Shown one piece after another: positions 51,726 through 58,932 of a DNA stretch of 58,932 nt. The position numbers and the translations under genes were made by a program. Source of the DNA: an uncultured Flavobacteriales bacterium (GTDB taxonomy: Bacteria > Bacteroidota > Bacteroidia > Flavobacteriales > UBA1820); contig CALJDR010000027.1 of assembly GCA_938023515.1 (NCBI GenBank), positions 1-58,932 of the forward strand, given 5' to 3'. Under the pieces are notes generated by a model that was not told the DNA's origin, made no database searches, and was given only the letters and a program-made list of their open reading frames with translations. How positions within the stretch are numbered: the first letter of the stretch is position 1; each line of letters starts with the position of its first letter.

Positions 51726-52934
51726 ATGAAAAAATATTGCCTGGCGGCCCTGGCTCTGTGCTACATAGCCTGCGGCAGCCCCAAAGTCGCCCAAAACGAC
51801 CACGACGACCACGATCACGGCGCTGAACATATCCATGCGGAAGGCGAAGCAGATCATGCACACAGCGATCACGAAGGCCCCTGCGACCACGACCATGGAG
51901 CGGAAAGTGCGGGCGCAACCCATACCGACGAAATCGTATTTACCCAAAAGCAGGCCGAAATGGGCCTCTTCGAATTGGCGAAAGTCGAAAAAGCGGCATT
52001 CGCTCCCGTTATAAAAGCGAGCGGGCAGATACTGTCCTCCCCATCCGACTTCCGGGCGGTAGTAGCCCCTTCGGCCGGTGTGGTCGTATTGGGTAACGGG
52101 ATCAGTCAGGGGGCTTACGTAGCCGCCGGTACTCCCCTGCTCCACATATCTTCGAAAAACATGGCCGACGGGGATACTTACACCCGTATAAAGGCCGACT
52201 ACGAATATGCCGCCGCCCAATGGGAACGCGCGGAAAAACTGATAAAAGACCGTATTATCACCCAGAGCGAATACCGGCAGGCCAAGAAAGACTACGAAAC
52301 CGCCCGTCTGGCCTATGAAGCGGTGAAAGGTTCGGATGCATCCGGCATCGCCGTCCGTACCCCGTTCTCCGGTTATATCAAGAGCGTGGACGTCTCGTCC
52401 GGCGCTTTTGCGGATAAAGGAACCCAACTGCTCTCCATGGTGAAGACCAGCCGCAGCCATCTGCGGGCGGACGTCCCCCAGAAATATTATTCCCTGCTGC
52501 CCCAAGTGGCCTCGGCGGTATTTTCCACCGAAGATTCGGCCGTACACGATACGGACAGTCTCCGGGGCAAAGTCGTATCCTATTCCCGTTCCGTATCGCC
52601 GTCGGGCCTTTTGACCCTCACGATGGAATACGACGGAGTAGCCGACGTGCCGGAAGGGGCCTTCGTACAGGTGAGCCTTCGTTTGAAAGACAAAAAAGAG
52701 ACGATTACCGTCCCGATGAGCGCGGTCACGGAAGAACAGGGTTCGTATTTCGTCTATGTACAATTGGACGAAGAAGGCTACCAGAAGCGCCCCATAACGC
52801 TCGGACAAAACGATGGGCTGCGGGCCGAAGTGCTTTCCGGACTCCACGAAGGGGAAACAATCGTCAGCCAGGGGGCTTATCGGGTGAAACTGGCCTCAGC
52901 TTCGGGCGCCATTCCCCACGGACACGAACATTAA
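51726..52934 (+). CDS. RND efflux periplasmic adaptor lipoprotein (CusB/CzcB-like), His-rich N-terminus
   Basis: A membrane-fusion subunit of a heavy-metal RND pump, 402 residues. The signal ends in lipobox YIAC (MKKYCLAALALCYIACGS). Residues ~24-66 are a metal-binding tail with repeated His-Asp and His-Xaa-His units (DHDDHDHGAEHIHAEGEADH in part), and the protein ends PHGHEH. Between them are the barrel-sandwich halves (VVAPSAGVVV; RTPFSGYIKSVDVSSGAFADKGTQLL, quoted by RTPFSGYI), the hairpin with ERAEKLIKDRIITQSEYRQA, and the beta-barrel. The His-rich tail argues for Zn, Co, Ni or Cu as substrate. It is second in the operon, 31 bp before the RND gene. Confidence 0.93.
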   Translation: MKKYCLAALALCYIACGSPKVAQNDHDDHDHGAEHIHAEGEADHAHSDHEGPCDHDHGAESAGATHTDEIVFTQKQAEMGLFELAKVEKAAFAPVIKASGQILSSPSDFRAVVAPSAGVVVLGNGISQGAYVAAGTPLLHISSKNMADGDTYTRIKADYEYAAAQWERAEKLIKDRIITQSEYRQAKKDYETARLAYEAVKGSDASGIAVRTPFSGYIKSVDVSSGAFADKGTQLLSMVKTSRSHLRADVPQKYYSLLPQVASAVFSTEDSAVHDTDSLRGKVVSYSRSVSPSGLLTLTMEYDGVADVPEGAFVQVSLRLKDKKETITVPMSAVTEEQGSYFVYVQLDEEGYQKRPITLGQNDGLRAEVLSGLHEGETIVSQGAYRVKLASASGAIPHGHEH

Positions 52935-52965
52935 GCGGATACCGTAATATATCTTTTCGAACACG

Positions 52966-55900
52966 ATGCTCAACAAGATCATACATTACAGTATCCACAA
53001 CCGTATACTGGTCATCCTGGCCTCCGCCCTGCTGCTCGTAGCCGGGACGGTCGTATCCAGGAACATGGAGGTCGATATTTTCCCCGACCTGAACGCTCCC
53101 ACCGTCACGGTGCTTACCGAAGCGCCGGGTCTGGCCCCCGAAGAAGTGGAGAAGATCGTTACCTTCCCCCTCGAAACGGCGCTGAACGGCGCCACCGACG
53201 TACGCCGCGTCCGCAGTTCCTCCACCACCGGTTTTTCGGTGTTGTGGGTGGAATTCGACTGGGGTACCGACATCTACAAAGCCCGGCAGATCGTCTCCGA
53301 AAAACTGTCTACCGTGACGGATGAATTTCCGGAAACGGTAGGCAAACCCACGCTCGGCCCGCAGTCCTCCATTCTGGGGGAAATGCTCATCGTTTCGCTC
53401 ACCTCGGACAGCACTTCGCTGGAGGAACTGCGCACAATCGCCGACTGGACTTTCCGTCCGCGCCTGCTGTCTACCAGCGGCGTGGCGCAGGCTACCGTGA
53501 TAGGCGGGGATATCAAAGAATACCAGATCCTGATGAACCCGGCCAAGATGAAGTATTACGGCGTAACCCTCGACGAGATTACCCAAGCCACGCAAGGATT
53601 CAACCAGAATTCCTCCGGCGGAGTACTCTACCAATGGGGCAACGAATACATCGTCCGCGGGGTAACGGCTACCGATAAACCGGAAGAAATGGCCCGCGCC
53701 GTGATCAAGACAGTCGACGGACAGCCGGTAACCCTGGGCGACGTGGCCGAAGTGCGCACCGGCGGAAAAACCCCGCTGTTGGGACTGGCCTCGGAGAAAG
53801 GACACCCGGCAGTGCTAATCACCGTGACCAAACAGCCGTCTACCAATACGATCGAACTGACCAAAAAGTTGGATGAATCCATTGCCGAACTGTCGTCCAA
53901 ACTGCCGGCGGGCATCCATGTGTCGACCGACATTTTCCGGCAGGCCAACTTTATCGAAAGTTCGATAGACAATGTACAGAAAGCCCTGTTCGAAGGGGCC
54001 ATATTCGTGGTGATCGTGCTCTTCCTCTTTTTGATGAGCACCCGCACCACCCTGATATCGCTCATCGCCCTGCCGCTGTCCCTGCTTACCGCCATATTGG
54101 TGCTCAAAGCGATGGGAATGACCATCAACACGATGAGCCTGGGAGGTATGGCCATCGCCATCGGTTCGCTGGTAGACGACGCCATCATCGACGTGGAGAA
54201 CGTATACAAACGATTGCGGGAGAACCATTCCCTGCCAAAAGACCAGCGAAAAGGCAACCTGGCTGTGGTATTCGACGCTTCGGTGGAAATACGGAGTTCT
54301 GTGGTGAATGCCACCATCATCACCATCGTGGCATTCATCCCGTTGTTCTTCCTTTCGGGCATGGAGGGACGTATGCTGCGCCCGCTGGGTATCGCATTCA
54401 TCGTATCGCTTTTTGCCTCGATGATCGTCGCGGTGACCCTCACCCCGGTACTTTGCTCGGTGCTGCTCACCGGCGATAAAACGCTGACCAAGGCCGAAAA
54501 GGAACCGCCGGTATCCGCGTGGCTGAAAAAACGTTACCGCGGGGCCCTCGAATGGGTGATGGCCCGCAAACGCGCCGTACTGGCGGCCATGTGCGTCCTT
54601 TTCCTGGCGGCTATCGTAGCCTTTACGACCATGGGGCGCAGCTTCCTGCCGGGCTTCAACGAAGGTTCGCTGACTATCAACGTAGCGACCATGCCCGGTA
54701 TTTCCCTGCCGGAAAGCGACCGGATCGGGAAAACGGTAGAGGAAATACTGCTCACCGTACCCGAAATACAGACTGTAGCCCGCAAGACGGGACGCGCCGA
54801 ACTGGACGAACATGCCCTGGGCGTGAACGCCTCGGAGATCGAAGCGCCTTTCGTGCTCGACAAACGCTCCCGGGCGGAATTCATGGCCGACGTGCGCGAA
54901 AAACTCGGCCAGGTGAAGGGTATCAACGTAGAAATAGGCCAGCCCATTTCCCACCGTATCGATGCCATGCTCTCGGGAACGAAGGCCAATATCGCCATCA
55001 AGCTCTTCGGGGACGACCTGAACAAGATGTTCGCCATCGGGCAGGACATCAAGTCCAAAATAGGCGGCGTGGAAGGCATAGCCGACCTGACCGTCGAACC
55101 GCAGATCGAACGCGCCCAGCTCCAGATCGTACCGCGCCGCGACATGCTGGCCAAATACGGCATCACGCTGGCGGAATTCTCGGAATTCATCGAGACCTCC
55201 CTCTCGGGCCGTGTAGTATCGCAGGTGTACGACCAGGGCCGCACATACGACGTAACCCTGAAATCGGACGACGAATCGCGGGGTTCCATCGAAGCTATTT
55301 CGGAACTGTACATCGATTCCCCCGGCGGGAAAGTGCCGCTGGAACAGGTAGCAGAGATACGCTCCGCCGCCGGGCCCAACACCATATCGCGGGAGAACGT
55401 GCGGCGTAAGATCGTCATCTCGGCCAACGTATCCTCGGGCGATTTGCGCGGTGTGGTGAACGACATCCAAAAGATCATCGCCACCCAGGTGGATATGCCA
55501 CAGGGATACCATGTGGAGTACGGCGGACAGTTCGAAAGCGAACAGGAAGCCTCGAATACCCTGTCGCTCACCTCGCTCCTGTCGCTGATCATCATCTTCC
55601 TGCTGTTGTACCAGGAATTCCGAAGCGTAAAACTATCGGGAATCATCATGCTCAATATGCCGTTCGCTATGATAGGCGGTGTGGCGGCCATCTGGTTCTC
55701 TTCGGGGATCATCAGTATCCCGGCCATCATCGGGTTCATCTCGCTGCTGGGTATAGCCACCCGCAACGGCATCCTGCTGGTATCGCGCTATAACCAATTG
55801 ATTGCGGACGGGGAAAGCCTCGACAGGGCTGTGATGCACGGCTCGATGGACCGACTGAACCCTATCCTGATGACGGCCCTATCTTCCGCTCTGGCGCTCA

Positions 55901-56055
55901 TCCCGCTGGCTCTGGGAGGAGACCTGCCCGGCAACGAGATACAGAGCCCGATGGCCAAGGTCATTCTGGGCGGACTGCTCACCTCGACCCTGCTCAACAT
56001 CTTCATCATCCCGATCGTATATACATTGATCAACCGAAAACCGCGAACGATATGA
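52966..56055 (+). CDS. Heavy-metal RND efflux permease (CusA/CzcA-like)
   Basis: A 1029-residue inner-membrane proton/metal antiporter with 12 helices and two large periplasmic loops. The N-terminus has NRILVILASALLLVAG and VDIFPDLNAPTVTVLTEAPG. The HME-type block AIGSLVDDAIIDVENVYKRLREN (quoted by GSLVDDAIIDVENVYKRL) carries the acidic residues of helix 4, and LFFLSGMEGRMLRPLGIAF follows. The second half has ISRENVRRKIVISANV, LLYQEFRSVKLSGIIMLNMP (ending in LNMPF) and GIATRNGILLVSRYN. The metal specificity is not fixed by visible motifs. The stop overlaps the TolC-like start (ATGA). Confidence 0.95.
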   Translation: MLNKIIHYSIHNRILVILASALLLVAGTVVSRNMEVDIFPDLNAPTVTVLTEAPGLAPEEVEKIVTFPLETALNGATDVRRVRSSSTTGFSVLWVEFDWGTDIYKARQIVSEKLSTVTDEFPETVGKPTLGPQSSILGEMLIVSLTSDSTSLEELRTIADWTFRPRLLSTSGVAQATVIGGDIKEYQILMNPAKMKYYGVTLDEITQATQGFNQNSSGGVLYQWGNEYIVRGVTATDKPEEMARAVIKTVDGQPVTLGDVAEVRTGGKTPLLGLASEKGHPAVLITVTKQPSTNTIELTKKLDESIAELSSKLPAGIHVSTDIFRQANFIESSIDNVQKALFEGAIFVVIVLFLFLMSTRTTLISLIALPLSLLTAILVLKAMGMTINTMSLGGMAIAIGSLVDDAIIDVENVYKRLRENHSLPKDQRKGNLAVVFDASVEIRSSVVNATIITIVAFIPLFFLSGMEGRMLRPLGIAFIVSLFASMIVAVTLTPVLCSVLLTGDKTLTKAEKEPPVSAWLKKRYRGALEWVMARKRAVLAAMCVLFLAAIVAFTTMGRSFLPGFNEGSLTINVATMPGISLPESDRIGKTVEEILLTVPEIQTVARKTGRAELDEHALGVNASEIEAPFVLDKRSRAEFMADVREKLGQVKGINVEIGQPISHRIDAMLSGTKANIAIKLFGDDLNKMFAIGQDIKSKIGGVEGIADLTVEPQIERAQLQIVPRRDMLAKYGITLAEFSEFIETSLSGRVVSQVYDQGRTYDVTLKSDDESRGSIEAISELYIDSPGGKVPLEQVAEIRSAAGPNTISRENVRRKIVISANVSSGDLRGVVNDIQKIIATQVDMPQGYHVEYGGQFESEQEASNTLSLTSLLSLIIIFLLLYQEFRSVKLSGIIMLNMPFAMIGGVAAIWFSSGIISIPAIIGFISLLGIATRNGILLVSRYNQLIADGESLDRAVMHGSMDRLNPILMTALSSALALIPLALGGDLPGNEIQSPMAKVILGGLLTSTLLNIFIIPIVYTLINRKPRTI

Positions 56056-57239
56056 TAAAATATATATTTTCCCTGGCCGTCGTGGCCGTCTTTTCAGGCG
56101 GCGCGGCCGCCCAGAACCGGAGCCTTTCCGAAGCGGATATCCTGCGGGCCGTAGAACAGCACTCCCCGGCCCTCCAAAGCGCCCAGGCAACTGCCCAAGC
56201 AGGCCGTCTGGAAGCCCGCACGGGCAATACCCTGCCGGACCCTGAATTGGGATACACCCACCAGTGGGGCTCTTCCGGGGCATCGGGACAGGACGAATTC
56301 ACCGCCTCGCAGGGCTTCGATTTTCCCACCGCTTACCTGCAACGGGGAAAAGCCGCCAAGGCTAAAACGGAAGTTGCCGACGCTGCCTACCGGGAACTCC
56401 GCATGGGTATCCTGCTCCAGGCCCGGCTGGCCGTACAGGAAATCGTCTACCTGAAAAAGCGGATGGCTACGGACAGCCTCCGCCTGGCCGATGCCCTATT
56501 TGCCCAGGGTATCGCCCAAAAACAGGCGGAAACAGGCGATATTACTTCAATTGAGGAGAACCGGATCGAATTCCAAACCCTTTCAGCCCGCAACAACCTC
56601 GTGCGTACCCGGATGTCTCTGGAAACAGCGCTGGCTACCCTGTCGGCCATGGCGGGCACTGCCCTGACGGAAGACACGGAGATCGTCCCGATACCCCTTC
56701 CCGCTCTTGCGGCACTGGATGAAACCCTGAACAAAGCCTATGCGGCCGATCCGGGCCTCTCGGGTGCTAAAGCGACGGAAAAAGCCAGCCTGATGGAACG
56801 CAAACTCGCCACTTCGCTGGCCCTGCCCAAATTCAGCGCAGGTTACAAATACTCCTCTTCGGACGGATTCAAGTTCAACGGAGTGACGGTCGGCATGAGC
56901 CTGCCCATCTTCGAAAGCCGGAACACTATCAAACTGGCCCGCGCCCGCCTGGCGGAAGCAGAAGCCGTATCCCATGCCTTGCAAACCACGCTGACCACTG
57001 AAGTGAACACCAAGTATTCGCAAGCCAAACGGTTGGCTGCTATGTCCGGTTTTTACCGGGAAAGCGGGGACGGCGCCGCAAAATCCGCCCTGCTGAAAAA
57101 AGCGTTGGATGCCGGAAGTATGACTATTCTGGAATACTTCACCGAACTGGACCCGGTTTATCGGAATATGGACGAGTTCAATGAACTATCGTATAATTAC
57201 AATACGCTGGTAATCGAATTGGGCAAATACAGCCTGTAG
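56052..57239 (+). CDS. TolC-family outer-membrane channel (metal-efflux operon)
   Basis: Outer-membrane factor of the RND system, 395 residues. Signal peptide MIKYIFSLAVVAVFSGGAAAQ is followed by ILRAVEQHSPALQSAQATAQ, the conserved LPDPELGYTHQW, TASQGFDFPTAYLQRGK (strand and helix start), and a second half with GVTVGMSLPIFESRNTIKLARA. The second half mirrors the first, as in CusC/CzcC. The start overlaps the RND stop by 4 bp. With the upstream genes it completes a tripartite pump. A terminator follows at 57258. Confidence 0.93.
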   Translation: MIKYIFSLAVVAVFSGGAAAQNRSLSEADILRAVEQHSPALQSAQATAQAGRLEARTGNTLPDPELGYTHQWGSSGASGQDEFTASQGFDFPTAYLQRGKAAKAKTEVADAAYRELRMGILLQARLAVQEIVYLKKRMATDSLRLADALFAQGIAQKQAETGDITSIEENRIEFQTLSARNNLVRTRMSLETALATLSAMAGTALTEDTEIVPIPLPALAALDETLNKAYAADPGLSGAKATEKASLMERKLATSLALPKFSAGYKYSSSDGFKFNGVTVGMSLPIFESRNTIKLARARLAEAEAVSHALQTTLTTEVNTKYSQAKRLAAMSGFYRESGDGAAKSALLKKALDAGSMTILEYFTELDPVYRNMDEFNELSYNYNTLVIELGKYSL

Positions 57240-57257
57240 TATTCCCATATCTCATTT

Positions 57258-57295
57258 CTAAAAGCCTGTTCTAAAAAGAGCGGGCTTTTAGCTTT
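57258..57295 (+). terminator. Terminator after the metal-efflux operon
   Basis: CTAAAAGCC (57258-57266) pairs with GGCTTTTAG (57283-57291) and is extended by TCT/AGA inside; CTTTT follows. Confidence 0.8.
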
Positions 57296-57328
57296 TCCTA
57301 ATTTACGCCCATCCTCACCGTGTATTTT

Positions 57329-57380
57329 CCGGCGTACCGCCGGAGCGCGGCTTTGCCGCGCACTGTTGGGGGCATTGCCC
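57329..57380. repeat. Cluster of three short GC hairpins
   Basis: Three hairpins follow closely: CCGGC-GTACC-GCCGG (57329-57343), GCGCGGC-TTT-GCCGCGC (57345-57361) and GGGC-ATT-GCCC (57370-57380). Outside them ATTTACGC (57301-57308) and GCGTAAAT (57421-57428) form an outer inverted pair. The whole could fold as one multi-branch structure before tcdA, or it may be a repeat element. Confidence 0.5.
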
Positions 57381-57423
57381 GCAGGAAAGCGAAGAAACCC
57401 GGCGTATTTCCGGTTTTTTAGCG

Positions 57424-57431
57424 TAAATTTG
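57424..57431 (+). promoter_or_regulatory. -7 box (TAAATTTG) of tcdA-pdxH
   Basis: Matches TAnnTTTG, 13 nt before the tcdA ATG at 57445, implying a very short leader. Confidence 0.6.
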
Positions 57432-57444
57432 CACCCTGAAACCG

Positions 57445-58176
57445 ATGGAAAAAAACGAACAGTGGAACGACCGCCAGCGCCTGCTGGTGAAAGACCCGGG
57501 GATCGACCGCCTGGCCGATGCCAACGTCCTGGTCGTCGGGCTGGGAGGCGTAGGCGGATTTGCCGCAGAATTCCTCGCACGGGCCGGTATAGGCCGGATG
57601 ACTATCGTGGACGCGGACACTGTCTCCATAACCAACATCAACCGCCAGATAGCCGCCCTCCACTCGACCGTAGGACATTCCAAAGCGAGTGTGATCGCCG
57701 AACGTCTGAAAGACATCAACTCCACCCTCGAATTGACCGTCGTGGAGAAATTCCTCCAGCCTCAGGATGCCTATGCTTTGGTGGAAGAAAAATACGATTA
57801 CGTAGCCGACTGTATCGACAGCCTGAGCCCCAAACTGGCCCTGATACGCTCCTGCATGGATCAAAAGATACCGCTGGTCAGTGCGATGGGTGCCGGAGGG
57901 CGGCTGGACGCCTCCGCTATACGGGTAGCGGATATTTCGAAATCCAAAAACTGCCCGCTGGCCCGCAGCATCCGCAAGCGGCTGAGCCAGGAGACCGGAC
58001 AAAAGCCCCGGGGCTTCTACGCCGTGTACAGCGAAGAACTGCCCGATGAAACAAGCATGCAAACCGTCGAAGGGGAGGAATATAAACGGTCCTATTACGG
58101 GACCATCTCGTACATGCCCGCCGCATTCGGCTTACATGCCGCCGCCCACATCATACAGGCCCTACTAAAAGAATAA
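57445..58176 (+). CDS. tcdA: tRNA threonylcarbamoyladenosine dehydratase
   Basis: Uses ATP to cyclise t6A to ct6A at position 37 of tRNAs. The 243-residue E1-like (ThiF/HesA) protein has VLVVGLGGVGGFAAEFLARAGIG (quoted by VLVVGLGGVGG), DADTVSITNINRQ with the Arg/Gln of the adenylation site, ADCIDSLSPKLALI and SAMGAGGRLDAS. NCPLARSIRKRL, YSEELPDE and GTISYMPAAFGLHAAA are typical TcdA (CsdL) tails. It is coupled to pdxH by a 19-bp gap. It would act on the product of the TsaC-dependent pathway. Confidence 0.92.
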   Translation: MEKNEQWNDRQRLLVKDPGIDRLADANVLVVGLGGVGGFAAEFLARAGIGRMTIVDADTVSITNINRQIAALHSTVGHSKASVIAERLKDINSTLELTVVEKFLQPQDAYALVEEKYDYVADCIDSLSPKLALIRSCMDQKIPLVSAMGAGGRLDASAIRVADISKSKNCPLARSIRKRLSQETGQKPRGFYAVYSEELPDETSMQTVEGEEYKRSYYGTISYMPAAFGLHAAAHIIQALLKE

Positions 58177-58195
58177 CCGAAAACCCGATACAGAT

Positions 58196-58855
58196 ATGGA
58201 TGGGAAACAAGACCTCGACCTGAGCAACGAACGCCGCTCATATGAAAAATTCCATCTGGACGAGCGCTCCGTCACAGACAACCCCATGGATCTCTTCCAG
58301 GGTTGGTACAATATGGCGGATGCAAGCGACCTGATCGAAGAGGCAAATGCGATGACCCTGGCTACCATCCGCCCCGAAGGCACTCCCCGCTCACGCGTAG
58401 TGCTGCTCAAACGCTTTACGTGGGAAGGATTCTATTTCTATACCAACTACCACAGCGAAAAAGGCCGCGACATTGCCGGGAACCCGGCGGTGTGCCTATC
58501 CTTTTTCTGGGATGCGCTCGAACGTCAGGTCATCATCGAGGGCACGGCCGAAATAGCCCCCGAAAGTGCTTCGGACGGATATTTCGCTACTCGCCCCCGC
58601 GGATCGAGATTGGGTGCCTGGGCCTCCGACCAAAGCGAAGTCGTTCCCTCCCGGGAATTTCTGGACAAACGGTTGGAAGAGTTCGAAAAGAAATACGAAG
58701 GGCAGGACGTACCCCGTCCCCCGCATTGTGGCCTGTATCTGGTGCGCCCTACGGTCATCGAATTCTGGCAGGGGCGCCCGAACCGGATGCACGACAGGCT
58801 GCGGTACTCCCTGCAAGAGGATTTTTCGTGGAAGCTGGAACGGCTGGCGCCATAG
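58196..58855 (+). CDS. pdxH: Pyridoxamine 5'-phosphate oxidase
   Basis: An FMN enzyme that oxidises pyridoxine or pyridoxamine phosphate to PLP. The 219-residue protein has NPMDLFQGWYNMA, AMTLATIRPEGTPRSRVVLLK (FMN phosphate Arg/Lys, quoted by its start), FYFYTNYHSEKGRDI, FWDALERQVIIEGTAE, ATRPRGSRLGAWASDQSE and the PTVIEFWQGRPNRMHDR C-terminal block. All are standard PdxH motifs. The full length is present before the contig edge. It lies 19 bp after tcdA. It needs O2 in known enzymes, which is notable if the host is a strict anaerobe, although many Bacteroidales carry it. Confidence 0.96.
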   Translation: MDGKQDLDLSNERRSYEKFHLDERSVTDNPMDLFQGWYNMADASDLIEEANAMTLATIRPEGTPRSRVVLLKRFTWEGFYFYTNYHSEKGRDIAGNPAVCLSFFWDALERQVIIEGTAEIAPESASDGYFATRPRGSRLGAWASDQSEVVPSREFLDKRLEEFEKKYEGQDVPRPPHCGLYLVRPTVIEFWQGRPNRMHDRLRYSLQEDFSWKLERLAP

Positions 58856-58881
58856 GAATTAGAGACAAAATGGAGCGGTAA

Positions 58882-58932
58882 TCGTCGGCTTTTACCGCAA
58901 GTCCTTCCTAACTGCCCTGTCCGGGCACGGAC
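58882..58932. repeat. Partial second copy of the interspersed repeat at the contig end
   Basis: 58882-58901 matches 42784-42803 with one mismatch. 58912-58932 is the exact reverse complement of 43122-43142. The contig stops at the last base of this 21-mer, as expected when an assembler breaks at a multicopy repeat. The arms are joined in a different order from the first copy. Confidence 0.85.

Noticed and set aside
53815..55512. 565-codon frame antisense to the RND permease
   Set aside because: Shadow of the permease gene; composition is low-complexity and His/Arg/Gly-rich.

Overview
The window reads as a chromosomal contig from a Bacteroidales bacterium, most likely a Rikenellaceae/Alistipes-like gut anaerobe. 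The base composition is fairly GC-rich for the phylum. Promoters carry the Bacteroidetes -7 box TAnnTTTG, Shine-Dalgarno sequences are weak, and several gene families are typical of the phylum (S46 peptidase, DUF1599, BT_3928-like MauE/DoxX protein, DUF6769, DUF3667-type zinc ribbon remnant). The family and genus are inference. The contig is a draft assembly: bases 1-47 are Illumina Nextera adapter with an i5 index, and the right end stops inside a repeat that also occurs at about 42784-43142.

Layout. 48-5389 (+): 5'-cut phosphopantetheinyl transferase, der, serB and an OPT oligopeptide transporter. 5445-6916 (+): two tandem exported LolA-like paralogues, closed by a 24-bp perfect inverted repeat. 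6989-14221 (-): an NlpE-like lipoprotein, then a TetR-controlled drug-efflux operon (tetR, TolC, HlyD lipoprotein, two ABC ATPases, two ABC-2 permeases). 14356-18478 (-): fucO-like dehydrogenase, EptA-like transferase and a BamA-like barrel. 18732-22745 (+): menC, a glycosyltransferase, a DUF2490 protein and two small genes, preceded by repeated promoter modules. 22855-24582 (-): glnS. 24700-26850 (+): a DPP11-like S46 peptidase. 26928-30492 (-): DUF1599, BT_3928-like protein, an orphan OppB-like permease and tpiA. 30722-31003 (-): small membrane protein.

31411-37726: metF and metH are divergent; metH is translationally coupled to two DNA-repair genes (AlkD-like and pyrimidine-dimer glycosylase), followed by a CYTH protein. 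37790-41341 (-): asd, mltG, a GNAT gene and dapF, a cell-wall/diaminopimelate group. 41472-42781 (+): DPM1-like glycosyltransferase and a TsaC-like gene. 42782-43460: an interspersed repeat with two matching hairpins, then the SRP RNA gene (-). 43461-48508 (+): nagA, then an etfB-etfA-acyl-CoA dehydrogenase operon. 48654-50385 (+): an unusual HEMGH-containing protein, possibly a metallopeptidase effector, followed by a small exported protein with a nine-C tract. 50478-57239 (+): UPF0316 protein, then a His-rich heavy-metal RND efflux operon. 57445-58855 (+): tcdA and pdxH.

Functional themes are central metabolism and cofactors (one-carbon/methionine, menaquinone, PLP, t6A/ct6A), envelope building and remodelling, and two export systems (ABC drug efflux and metal RND efflux). 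The most unusual item is the HEMGH protein at 48654-49778. No tRNA, rRNA, CRISPR array, transposase or phage gene was seen.
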